From positions 1 through 64,000 of the forward strand of contig JAOAPB010000104.1 in the NCBI GenBank assembly GCA_025462645.1: a stretch of 64,000 bases of DNA. The letters run 5' to 3'. This DNA is from Edaphobacter sp. GTDB taxonomy: Bacteria > Acidobacteriota > Terriglobia > Terriglobales > Acidobacteriaceae. A program made the translations under genes and the position numbers. Of the stretch, positions 45,579 to 53,223 are shown piece by piece; position 1 is the first letter of the stretch, and each line of letters opens with the position of its first letter. Under the pieces are notes generated by a model. The model did no database searches. It had not been told where the DNA came from and was given only the letters and a program-made list of their open reading frames with translations.

Positions 45579-46687
45579 TCCTGGCCGGAAGCCGCGCGAA
45601 TTGCTGCGAGAAACGATTTCAGCTCCGGAGGCAGGGGGGCGTCGATGTCCATTGCCTTGTGAGTCTGGGGGTGGGTGAAGGAGAGATGGGCGGCGTGGAG
45701 GAAGTTTCGGTCCAGATTGAGTTCGTGGTCGAGGCCGGGGATGAGATGGGGGGATCCGTAGAGGGTGTCGCCGACGACGGGGTGGCCGAGAGACTGCATG
45801 TGGACGCGGATCTGGTGGGTGCGGCCGGTCTCGATGCGGACCTCGACCAGAGTGAAGGCGCCATAGGGGGACTGGACGCGCTCGAGCACTTTGACGTGGG
45901 AGACGGCGGAGCGGCCATCGGCTCGGCGAGTGGTCATGCGGGTGCGGCGGACGAGGTCGCGTGCGATAGGAAGGTTGACGGTGATGTTGTCCTTGGTGAG
46001 GTTGCCGTGGACGAGAGCGAGGTAGGTCTTGGCGACCTGGCGCTGGGAGAACATATCGCCAAGCTTGCGGTGGGTGCTGTCGTCCTTGGCGACGAGGATG
46101 ATGCCGCTGGTCTGCTTGTCGAGGCGGTGGACGATGCCGGGGCGGAGGTCGCCGCCGACTTCGGAGAGGTGATTGAAGTGGTGCAGGAGGGCGTTCACCA
46201 ACGTACCGCGGTTGCGGGCGTCGTCGGTTGAGCCGGCTCCGGCGTGGACCATCATGCTGGCCGGCTTGTTGATCACGGCGAGGTACTTGTCCTCGTGGAG
46301 TATGTCGAGCGGGATGTCCTCGGCTACGGCGTGGAGCGGTGGAGGATGCGGGGCGCCTTCGATCTCGATGTGTTCGCCGCCATGGAGCTTGTGCTTGGGC
46401 TTGGCGGGGTGGCCGTCTACGCGAACCTGCTCGTTTTCGATGAGGAGCTGGACGCGGGCGCGGCTGATGTCGGGAATGGCCTGGGCGAGGTACTGGTCAA
46501 GGCGCAGGTTGGCCGCGGCGGGGTCGGCGGTGAAGGCGTGGATGTGGTCTTCGGCGTCGTCGTCGAAGTCTACGTCGAGGACGGGGACAGGGGGCGGAAG
46601 GACCTCTTCTACGCCGCGAGTGGCGCGGTACTCGTGCTTGACGGTACGGCGGCGCTGGCCCTTGGGGAGCATGTTCTTAGACGGCAT
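45575..46687 (-). CDS. RluA/RluD-family 23S rRNA pseudouridine synthase
   Basis: 370 residues. An S4-type RNA-binding domain (LRLDQYLAQAIPDISRARVQ, about 62-80) precedes the catalytic domain, with GIVHRLDKQTSGIILVAKDD holding the catalytic Asp near residue 195, then the typical TRMTTRRADGRSAVSHVKVL and RIETGRTHQIRVHMQSLGHP. It isomerises uridine in large-subunit rRNA; RluD is the closest type. The N-terminal 50 residues are a charged extension. It overlaps both neighbours. Confidence 0.9.
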   Translation of the reverse strand: MPSKNMLPKGQRRRTVKHEYRATRGVEEVLPPPVPVLDVDFDDDAEDHIHAFTADPAAANLRLDQYLAQAIPDISRARVQLLIENEQVRVDGHPAKPKHKLHGGEHIEIEGAPHPPPLHAVAEDIPLDILHEDKYLAVINKPASMMVHAGAGSTDDARNRGTLVNALLHHFNHLSEVGGDLRPGIVHRLDKQTSGIILVAKDDSTHRKLGDMFSQRQVAKTYLALVHGNLTKDNITVNLPIARDLVRRTRMTTRRADGRSAVSHVKVLERVQSPYGAFTLVEVRIETGRTHQIRVHMQSLGHPVVGDTLYGSPHLIPGLDHELNLDRNFLHAAHLSFTHPQTHKAMDIDAPLPPELKSFLAAIRAASGQD

Positions 46688-47426
46688 GGGTGACCAGCTT
46701 TCGGGATTGGAGCGAGATGAGGCCGGCGGCGACGATCATGCCGAGGGAGATCCACTGGATGGGATCGAGGAGATTGCCGAGCGGGACAGGGTACGGATTG
46801 GGCTGGCGAAAGAAGGTCAGGAGGAACTGGGCTACACCGGCTACGGCGAGGGCGGTGGCTGCGGTCTCGCCTGGGCGGCGGCGAGGAGAGAGATGGCGAA
46901 GGAGGCCGATCGTAATGAGAACAGCTCCCAGGGCTGTGTAGAGCGGGACGGGATGGAGGCGAGGGGCGGTGTCCGGGGGGATGGCGAAGCCCCAGGGTAG
47001 GCCGGTGGGTAGGCCGGGGTCGGTGCCCTGAGCGAAGTGTCCCAGGGCCAGAAAGGCCCAGGCGAGGGTCGCACAGGGAGCCCAGGCGTCCAGCGTGCTC
47101 AGGAGGGGAAGACGACGGAGACGAAGGTAGAGCAGAGTCGCCAGGCCGGTCAGGAGGAGGCCGAAGGCCGTGAGGGACGGGACGGTGAGCAGGAGAAGAG
47201 GGTAAGTGAGGAAGTTGCTGAGGTTGGTCACGACCAGAATCAGGCGGGATAGGACGAAGGCCGCGAGGATGGTGAAGAGGCCGGCGTTCCAGATCTTTTC
47301 CGGCTCAAGAGCAAGGGTTGCGGAGGTGTGGAGGCTGAGAGAGAGCGCGGCCATGAGGCCTGCCGCAGCGAGAACGCCGAAGGTGGGAAGGAAGATGCTG
47401 CCGAAGTGGAGGATATAGGGATGCAC
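46677..47426 (-). CDS. Prolipoprotein diacylglyceryl transferase-like membrane protein, catalytic motifs lost
   Basis: 249 residues with seven or so membrane segments and clear Lgt-like parts: a start with YILHFGSIFLPTFGVLAAAG, a central GHFAQGTDPGLPTGLPWGFA, HPVPLYTALGAVLI and FFRQPNPYPVP. In working Lgt, the central motif GRxGNFxN(x)E supplies a catalytic Arg and Asn; here the text is ALGHFAQGT, and the HGG motif of the earlier loop is absent. The protein therefore probably does not carry out the normal lipid transfer. It overlaps rluA by 11 bases, so it sits at the head of that operon, close to the 6S-like RNA. Confidence 0.8.
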   Translation of the reverse strand: MHPYILHFGSIFLPTFGVLAAAGLMAALSLSLHTSATLALEPEKIWNAGLFTILAAFVLSRLILVVTNLSNFLTYPLLLLTVPSLTAFGLLLTGLATLLYLRLRRLPLLSTLDAWAPCATLAWAFLALGHFAQGTDPGLPTGLPWGFAIPPDTAPRLHPVPLYTALGAVLITIGLLRHLSPRRRPGETAATALAVAGVAQFLLTFFRQPNPYPVPLGNLLDPIQWISLGMIVAAGLISLQSRKLVTHAV

Positions 47427-47471
47427 GGGCGAGATGAGTCCAGAGATAGCGGAGCTGAGAGATGAGACAAG

Positions 47472-47662
47472 AAAACCGACCCGCGGGGCCGTGCGTCGAA
47501 GCGCTGGTGAACCCGTCCTAAGACGGCGGGACCCTGCCGTGGCTCTTTAGGCGTTCCTGACTGGAGGACTGCACACCGAGCCATGTATACGAGCCAGGTC
47601 CCTGTTCAATGAATGTTGGTTCAACCAGCGTGGATCGCGCACCTGCTTAGCAGGCCGGTCTC
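47472..47662 (-). ncRNA. ssrS: 6S RNA-like small RNA
   Basis: The minus-strand transcript folds as one long hairpin with a central bubble. The closing stem pairs 47491-47514 with 47619-47642 (GTGCG, CGA, GCTGGT and GAACC blocks match). A bubble follows (47515-47527 against 47603-47618). The inner stem pairs 47528-47533 with 47597-47602 (GGGACC/GGTCCC) and 47540-47545 with 47578-47583 (TGGCTC/GAGCCA), with GGAACGCCTAAA in the terminal part, as in 6S RNAs. A GC stem plus TTTT ends it near 47471-47490. It lies near zapA, a common neighbour of 6S RNA. The ends are estimates. Confidence 0.72.
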
Positions 47663-47749
47663 TTAAATGGATGCTACCTGCCTGCTACCCTGTTGGCAAT
47701 AGGAGGGGATGGGCTGCGACGTTGCAATGAGGCAGTTCCGGCATCTTTC

Positions 47750-48571
47750 TTATGCGGCTGTGGGCTTTTTGCTCTCCGGTACAGCGATGCGGTCGAAGTC
47801 GGAGGCCAGCTGTCTAAGCCGTGCAGGCACTTCACTTCCCCCCAGTGGCTTGCCGTGGCCGGGTGCAACGGTGAGCGGGTTGAGGGCTGCGAGTCTCTGG
47901 ACGGAGGCTCTGGCGGCAGCCCAGTCGGAGGTGAAGTATGCCGGGGGGCCGTGGAGTTCGGGCTTTTGTGTGAGGGCGGCTTCGAAGAAGCTCTCCGGCT
48001 TGGTGGTGCAGAAGGCGTCGCCGACGATGAGGGTTCCATCTTTTGCGCGATAGAAGGAGACGTGCCCGGGAGTGTGGCCGGGGGTATGGAGGACCTTCCA
48101 CCCAGGGAGTTCGGCGAAGGCGAGGCCGGCGCTATCGATGGGCAATGGCTGCAGACGGCCACTGAAGTTATAAGGCCCGCGCGGATAGAGCGGCGAGAGC
48201 AGCGACATAAGACCGCCGCCTACTCCGGGTTGGGGGGCGGGGTATTGCTTTTCTCCCGTGAGGTAAGGGAACTCCAGGGGATGGGCGTAGATGGGAATGT
48301 CCCACTCTTTCGCGAGCTCGCCTGCGGCGCTGACGTGGTCGAAGTGGCCATGCGTGAGGATGATGGCTCGCGGCGCGGTGGCGAACCTCTCCTGAGCCCA
48401 ATGACGAATGCGTGAGGCCGAGAATGGAATTGCCGCGTCGATGAGGGTCCAGGAGCCATCCGTGTGAGTGACGGCGAAGACGTTGACGAAGGCGATGCGC
48501 AGACCGTAGAGATTGGAAGCTATAGCATTGAAGGGAACGATCTGATTGTCGGGGATGATGACCTTGTCCAT
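47750..48571 (-). CDS. MBL-fold metallo-hydrolase
   Basis: 273 residues of the metallo-beta-lactamase fold. The metal-binding motif THGHFDHV is near residue 75, followed by HTPGHTPGHVSFY near 163, GDAFC near 185 and the late APGHGKPLGG near 236. Such enzymes hydrolyse many substrates (glyoxalase-type thioesters, lactones, others); this one's substrate is unknown. No signal peptide. It stands between zapA and the 6S-like RNA on the same strand. Confidence 0.85.
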   Translation of the reverse strand: MDKVIIPDNQIVPFNAIASNLYGLRIAFVNVFAVTHTDGSWTLIDAAIPFSASRIRHWAQERFATAPRAIILTHGHFDHVSAAGELAKEWDIPIYAHPLEFPYLTGEKQYPAPQPGVGGGLMSLLSPLYPRGPYNFSGRLQPLPIDSAGLAFAELPGWKVLHTPGHTPGHVSFYRAKDGTLIVGDAFCTTKPESFFEAALTQKPELHGPPAYFTSDWAAARASVQRLAALNPLTVAPGHGKPLGGSEVPARLRQLASDFDRIAVPESKKPTAA

Positions 48572-48620
48572 GGCGGCTCTCCTGCGCGCTTTAGATGCGG
48601 CGGGAAGAGTGGATGGATAG

Positions 48621-48968
48621 CTAGCCGACTTTGCGGTCTTCGAGGACTTCGTCGAGCATGTGGGCCAGGTTGCCGGCCCGCGAGCGGATGGAGTGCTGGG
48701 AGTGCTGGATGGTGCCGGCGAGGTTGTCGTGGCGCTGGCGAGCGGCGCAGAGCTCGTCGGCGATGTTGAGGGCGGCTAGAACGGCTACGCGGAGCGAATC
48801 GACGGTTCCGCCGTGGGCGGAGACGGCTCGCATCTTGGCGTCTACGATCTGCGCGAGGCGCTCGATGTAGGCGTGGTCGGTGCCGCGGAGATGGTAGACC
48901 TGGTCGTAGATGTCGACGGCGATGGACTGGGATGCGGTCGCTGCCGGGGTTTCGAGGGTCTGGTCCAT
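48621..48968 (-). CDS. zapA: Cell division protein ZapA
   Basis: 115 residues. ZapA binds and bundles FtsZ filaments at the division site. The N-terminal part SIAVDIYDQVYHLRGTDHAY followed by IERLAQIVDAKMRAVSAHGG and the C-terminal helix (NIADELCAARQRHDNL) match the family. It follows the ZapB-like coiled-coil gene by 19 bases, with a GGAGA site before the ATG, and is near a 6S-like RNA, as in many bacteria. Confidence 0.85.
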   Translation of the reverse strand: MDQTLETPAATASQSIAVDIYDQVYHLRGTDHAYIERLAQIVDAKMRAVSAHGGTVDSLRVAVLAALNIADELCAARQRHDNLAGTIQHSQHSIRSRAGNLAHMLDEVLEDRKVG

Positions 48969-48987
48969 CGTGTCTCCTTTGTTTGGT

Positions 48988-49224
48988 TTAGAGCAGCTCG
49001 TCCATCTGCTGAAGCATCTTTTCGACGCGCTGTCGCACGGCTTCGCGCTCCTGATTGAGGGTGCTGTTGGCAGAGGTCTGGACGGTCAGTTGTTCCCGGA
49101 GGGCAGCGACTTCGGCCTCGGCAGCGGCGCGGGCTTCGCGTTCGCGCTTGACGATCTCGACGGCGCGGAGGACTTTTTGCTCTAACGCCTGGAACTCGTC
49201 GACGCTGATGGTGGATGTACTCAT
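48988..49224 (-). CDS. Small coiled-coil protein, ZapB-like
   Basis: 78 residues, almost wholly a predicted coiled coil (FQALEQKVLRAVEIVKRERE, then AAAEAEVAALREQL and a long Glu/Arg/Gln tail). It lies directly before zapA and after pheT on the minus strand. ZapB-type division coiled coils are this size, so a division role is plausible, but coiled coils are not specific enough to prove it. Confidence 0.65.
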   Translation of the reverse strand: MSTSTISVDEFQALEQKVLRAVEIVKREREARAAAEAEVAALREQLTVQTSANSTLNQEREAVRQRVEKMLQQMDELL

Positions 49225-49629
49225 ATCTTTTGAAGTATAGACGCGAAAGACGTGGATTTTATTGCCTGGGAACCTATATGGGTGCGGATTTGTTTGCGCT
49301 TTTTTCCAGCGTGGTGAAATGAGGGGGTTTCGGGGAGATCTGCGATTTGGAGGTGGTTTTTTTGCGGTCTGGCTGTGGTGGGTTGCGTGGCTGATGTGGT
49401 TTGCTGCGGGGCACTTTTCGGCAATGAAAAGTGTGCCGGTTTTTGAGGTTTATTTTTAAGGCTTTGGCCGCGATTGGAGAGTAGTGGCACTACGAGCGAA
49501 ATGCAGGGGTTCTTCGCTTCGCTCAGAATGACAACCCAAAACAAACAACAACAACAGCAAGAGCAACGGCAACAGCAACGACAAGAACAACCGCAACGAC
49601 AAGAGCAACCGCAACGGCGCCTTAGAGAA
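49225..49629. other. Intergenic region 3' of pheT
   Basis: About 400 bases between the ends of pheT and the ZapB-like gene, holding the repeats described separately and nothing else I can support. A Gln-coding short frame here is an artefact of the repeat. Confidence 0.5.
49497..49621. repeat. Acidobacterial dispersed repeat plus CAA/CAG-rich tandem tract
   Basis: The left part, read on the minus strand, is GTCATTCTGAGCGAAGCGAA followed by GAACCCCTGCATT, a sequence family found scattered in acidobacterial genomes; another member lies near 53085. From about 49540 an imperfect tandem array of about 18 bases follows (CGCAACGACAAGAGCAAC units), built from CAA, CAG and CGA words. Confidence 0.75.
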
Positions 49630-51873
49630 TCAGGCTCGCTGGGTACCGCCGAGAGCGGTTAGAGTTTGGACGATCTGGGTGGACCAGGCGGTGAGGTCTT
49701 CGTCACGCAGGGTGCGCTCGTGCGACTGGAAGACCGTGCGGAGGAGATGCGAGTAGACGCCGGGAAACTTCTTTTGATCGCGCCAGACCTCGATCGGCTT
49801 GAGGCTCTGCAGCTCGGGGATACTGAGGGCATGGATGGCGGATACGATGCTATGCCATTGGACTGAGTCGGGGAAGACGAAGGAGAAGTCTCGCTCGACG
49901 GCCTGGTAGCGGGAGATGTCGTGGGCCGTCACCCTCTTGAGAGGGAGGGCGTAGAGGGCAGCCAGATCGATCTGCGCGAGGTACGCAGGCTGGCGTAGCT
50001 TGCGGTGCTCTCTTTGCAGGTGCGCAAGTTCCCCGAAGTAGGCGATTGGGGTGTTGTTGACGAGGGCAGTGGCGGCTCGGCCGGGTTGGAGCCAGGCTGG
50101 GACGCCCACGGTCGAGAAGGTGAGGGCGGCGGGGCCTCCAGTGAGAGTGAAGAGGGAGAGGAGGGACTCGATGGCCCCCTTGAGCTCGAAGAAAGGGGCG
50201 TCCTGCGCGGTGTGGAGAGGGGTGCTCTGGGGCTGCGAGGTGGTGAGGCCGAGAGAGAGCTGAGGGGTTTCGTGGACGTCGGAGATGAAGGAGCCGTCGG
50301 CGGGGATGGTGCCGGTGAAGATCTGGCCCTGCTCGAAGAGGCGAACCTCTTTTACGTCGCGGTTGAGATTGTGGGAGAGCATGGTCAGCATGCCGGGGAT
50401 GAGCGAGGGACGGAGGAGAGAGGCCTCTTCGGAGAGGGGGTTTTCCATGGGGACGGTTCCCATGGATTGTGTTGCTGGATTGGGGGAAGACGGTTCGCTT
50501 TCGCGAATGCCCGCCTTAGCCGCCAGGTGCGGTGGCGAAGATAGGGTACCCGGATCTGTGGCCGGGTCAGAGGGATTCCGAGAGGGGCGGTAGAAGAGGT
50601 CGCTGTCGGCCTGGCTGGCGAAGGTGCTGGAGATGGACTCGCTGAAGCCCAAGGCAAGGAGGCGGTTGCGGACGGCGGCTTCTGCGGCGGAGGTGGGGTT
50701 CGCGATGACCGGGAGCGGCGCTGGCAGGGTGTTGGCGAAGCCGTTGTAGCCGTAGACGCGGGCTACCTCTTCGATGAGGTCGATCTCGCGCTCGAGGTCG
50801 AGACGCCAGCTGGGGAGTCTGGTGGAGTAGATGTCGATACCGTGCAGGATGAGCTCGCAGCCGAGGGCGGCGAGGTACTGCTGGACGATCTCGGAGGTGA
50901 TGCCTTCGGGTGCGACGGTGGTGCCGAGGTGGCGCTGCACCTGTTTGACGGAGAGCTCGATGGGGGGGCGGCTGGCCGTGCGGGCGGCGACCTCGGGGTC
51001 GATGACGTCGATGAGCTCGCCCTCGATCTTGCCACCGGCCTGCAGGATGAGTTGCGCGACGATGGCATTGGCGACGGGGGCGGCGTTGAAGTCGGCTCCG
51101 CGCTCGAAGCGGTGGGAGGCGTCGGTGTGGAGGAGGTGGCGGCGGGAGCTGCGGCGAATGCTGGCGGGGTCGAACCAGGCGGCCTCGATGAGGATGTTCT
51201 TTGTCTCAGGGGTGATCATGGAGTCCCAGCCTCCCATGACTCCGGCGAGGGCGAGGGCCTTCTTTTCGTCGGCTACGACGAGGTCGTCGGACTCGAGGGT
51301 GCGCTCGGTTCCGTCGAGGAGTTTTAACCTCTCTCCCTTGTGGGCGAGGCGGACCACGATGCCTCCTTCGATCTTATCGAGGTCGAAGGCGTGGGTGGGG
51401 TGGCCCATACCGAGGAGGACATAGTTGCTGGCGTCGACGGCGTTGGAGATCTGCTTCTGGCCGAGGAGGGTGAAGTACTCGGCGATCTTCCCCGTGGAGG
51501 GGCCGATGGTGACGTTGCGGAGGACCTGGGCGGTGAACCGGCCGCAGAGGCCCTTGGCGTCAGGGGCGATGCGGACGGGAAAGGGCGCGTCGACGAGGGT
51601 GCCGACGGGTAGCCTGGTGTCGAGATGGGCCAGCGGGAGGTTGTAGATGGTCGCGGCCTCGCGGGCGATGCCGTAGTGGTTCATGGCGTCGACGCGATTG
51701 GTGGTGATGTCCATCTCGAAGAGTGAGCCGGCCGAATTACCAGAGGCGGCGGGGCCGAGATCGTGGACGCCTTCGACGGCGATGCCGCGGAGGGTGAGGT
51801 CGTCGGCCAGTTGCCGGTCGGTGACGGAGAGGGTGGGGAGATAGTGGCGGAGCCAGCTTGTCAGAATCTTCAT
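49630..51873 (-). CDS. pheT: Phenylalanyl-tRNA synthetase beta chain, lacking the tRNA-binding domain
   Basis: 747 residues. It starts MKILTSWLRHYLPTLSVTDR and soon reaches FEMDITTNRVDAMNHYGIAR. The EMAP-II/OB tRNA-binding domain that sits between these points in full-length PheT is missing. The B3/4, B5 and FDX-ACB parts follow (GHPTHAFDLDKIEGGIVVR, HRFERGADFNAAPVA, YQAVERDFSFVFPDSVQWHS). Residues about 425-474 are a Pro/Ser-rich insert absent from typical PheT. It is not next to pheS. Confidence 0.93.
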   Translation of the reverse strand: MKILTSWLRHYLPTLSVTDRQLADDLTLRGIAVEGVHDLGPAASGNSAGSLFEMDITTNRVDAMNHYGIAREAATIYNLPLAHLDTRLPVGTLVDAPFPVRIAPDAKGLCGRFTAQVLRNVTIGPSTGKIAEYFTLLGQKQISNAVDASNYVLLGMGHPTHAFDLDKIEGGIVVRLAHKGERLKLLDGTERTLESDDLVVADEKKALALAGVMGGWDSMITPETKNILIEAAWFDPASIRRSSRRHLLHTDASHRFERGADFNAAPVANAIVAQLILQAGGKIEGELIDVIDPEVAARTASRPPIELSVKQVQRHLGTTVAPEGITSEIVQQYLAALGCELILHGIDIYSTRLPSWRLDLEREIDLIEEVARVYGYNGFANTLPAPLPVIANPTSAAEAAVRNRLLALGFSESISSTFASQADSDLFYRPSRNPSDPATDPGTLSSPPHLAAKAGIRESEPSSPNPATQSMGTVPMENPLSEEASLLRPSLIPGMLTMLSHNLNRDVKEVRLFEQGQIFTGTIPADGSFISDVHETPQLSLGLTTSQPQSTPLHTAQDAPFFELKGAIESLLSLFTLTGGPAALTFSTVGVPAWLQPGRAATALVNNTPIAYFGELAHLQREHRKLRQPAYLAQIDLAALYALPLKRVTAHDISRYQAVERDFSFVFPDSVQWHSIVSAIHALSIPELQSLKPIEVWRDQKKFPGVYSHLLRTVFQSHERTLRDEDLTAWSTQIVQTLTALGGTQRA
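50455..50590 (-). repeat. Probable dispersed repeat inserted in frame in pheT
   Basis: This part of pheT encodes a stretch (SRNPSDPATDPGTLSSPPHL and on to GTVPM) that interrupts an otherwise conserved region. Its DNA contains GGGTACCC and TTCGCCACC-type words like those in acidobacterial intergenic repeats. Assignment as a repeat is inferred from composition and position. Confidence 0.5.
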
Positions 51874-52304
51874 GATGGACGATTTCTAGTCTAAATGTTG
51901 AAGTCGGACCATCGGTCCAGCCTCAATGCTGGAATATTCTGTCGAAGCAATGTCCGCTAATTTTTCGCATCGAATATGCTCGTTTGACGGATCGCTGACT
52001 TCGAATTCTGACCGTCCAACTCTGACGCTGAAAAGGACTGGCAAATGCTTCGTATGCGTTGGGGCTCTTTCTCAGGATCATCCTCGCCAAAAGCGTTCGG
52101 GTGCCCCATCTTCGGCGCAGTTTTATCGCGCGATTGTTGCTTTTTATCTTGCCTCCGGAAGTGACTCAAAACAGGAGATCAGGCGGAAACCGATGTCTTA
52201 TGGAGAACTCGCAGCCAAAGGCGACGGCGATGAATAACAGCTTTCGCCCCATCAAACATAACTATCCGGGCCGATCCGTGTCTGAAAAGGAGAGGACTCC
52301 GCAC
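51874..52304. other. Divergent intergenic region (pheT / DUF4252 gene)
   Basis: About 430 bases. It includes a repeat fragment with GTTCGGGTGCCCCATCTTCG (near 52088-52108) that recurs near 52986. No gene is supported; a frame open from 52059 joins the next gene but has no ribosome site and no family match in its first 80 codons. Confidence 0.5.
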
Positions 52305-52886
52305 ATGATCCGCCATCTCCCCCTGGCCCGCTCCGTCTTCTCCGTCGCGCTTATCCTCACCGCCTCCTTCGCCTCCGCGCAACAACCCGCAGGTATCAGC
52401 CAGACCCTCAACGATATGGCCGACCAGCCCGCCACCCACCTCTCTGTCACTTTCGACCGCTCCATGCTCCAATCTGCCCGGAGCTTTATCGACAACGGCA
52501 GCGGCGAGGTCAAACGGGCTGCCGCCGCACTCAGCAGCATCACAGTCGATACCTACCACTATGGACGGCCCGCCTTCTACACCCCCGAGGCTATGGGCTC
52601 CATCATTGCCACCTACCAGGCCGCCGGCTGGAAACACCTCGTCAATGCAAACGCCACACCGGCCATCAGCGCCCAACCTCGGAGTGCCATGACCGACCTC
52701 TGGCTGCACTTCAACGGAGCCGAGATCGACGACGTCACCGTCCTTGTTCGCGCGCCCCGCGACATGAACCTCATCCAGGTCTCAGGAGCCCTGCGCCCCC
52801 TTGACCTCCTCCATCTCAGCGGCCACTTCGGCATCCCAAAAGTCGACCCCAGCGCCGTCATGGTCCCCGCCCCGGACGGCCGATAG
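52305..52886 (+). CDS. DUF4252-family secreted protein
   Basis: 193 residues from the ATG at 52305, with AAAAGGAGAGG upstream. A signal peptide (ending ASFASAQ, about residue 25) is followed by a DUF4252-type domain: THLSVTFDRSMLQSARSFID, the DVTVLVRAPRDMNLIQVSGA strand region and the end LHLSGHFGIPKVDP, which is the family signature. The function of DUF4252 is unknown; such proteins are exported. Confidence 0.8.
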   Translation: MIRHLPLARSVFSVALILTASFASAQQPAGISQTLNDMADQPATHLSVTFDRSMLQSARSFIDNGSGEVKRAAAALSSITVDTYHYGRPAFYTPEAMGSIIATYQAAGWKHLVNANATPAISAQPRSAMTDLWLHFNGAEIDDVTVLVRAPRDMNLIQVSGALRPLDLLHLSGHFGIPKVDPSAVMVPAPDGR

Positions 52887-53223
52887 CCCAGGCTCTCCCA
52901 GAGATTGGCTCTACTCCAACCATCAGCTCTAACGCCCAGCTCTACCGCCGCTGTCGTAGTTACCTTTGCTTACTAGCCGAAAGTGCTCGGGTGCCCCATC
53001 CTTCGCGACTTTCGAAGGGTGGAAATGTACCCTTCCCCAGCCGTTGTCGTTGTAAGTTCCTGCTGTTGTATGTTCTTGCTGTCATCCTGAGCGCAGCGAA
53101 GGATCCCGAAGGTCTCTACCTGCCACAATCGTCCACCCCTCCAAGCCGCCGGAGAGCCTTGTCAAGCCTCTGAGTCATCTAACACGGCCCAAAGTATCCC
53201 GGGGGGTACCCTGGAAGGCGCCG
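52887..53223. repeat. Repeat-rich intergenic region
   Basis: About 335 bases without a gene. It holds GCTCGGGTGCCCCATCCTTCG (near 52986-53006, split here as a repeat of the one near 52088), a GTCATCCTGAGCGCAGCGAA member (near 53085), and CCCGGGGGGTACC (near 53199). All are of the dispersed kind seen in Acidobacteria. Confidence 0.65.

Noticed and set aside
44208..45662. Plus-strand frame of 484 codons opposite the VWFA gene
   Set aside because: The minus-strand gene has a signal peptide and a VWFA domain; the plus frame only mirrors it.
49540..49621. Possible CRISPR-like array
   Set aside because: The units are short, simple CAA/CAG words without distinct spacers, and no cas genes are near.
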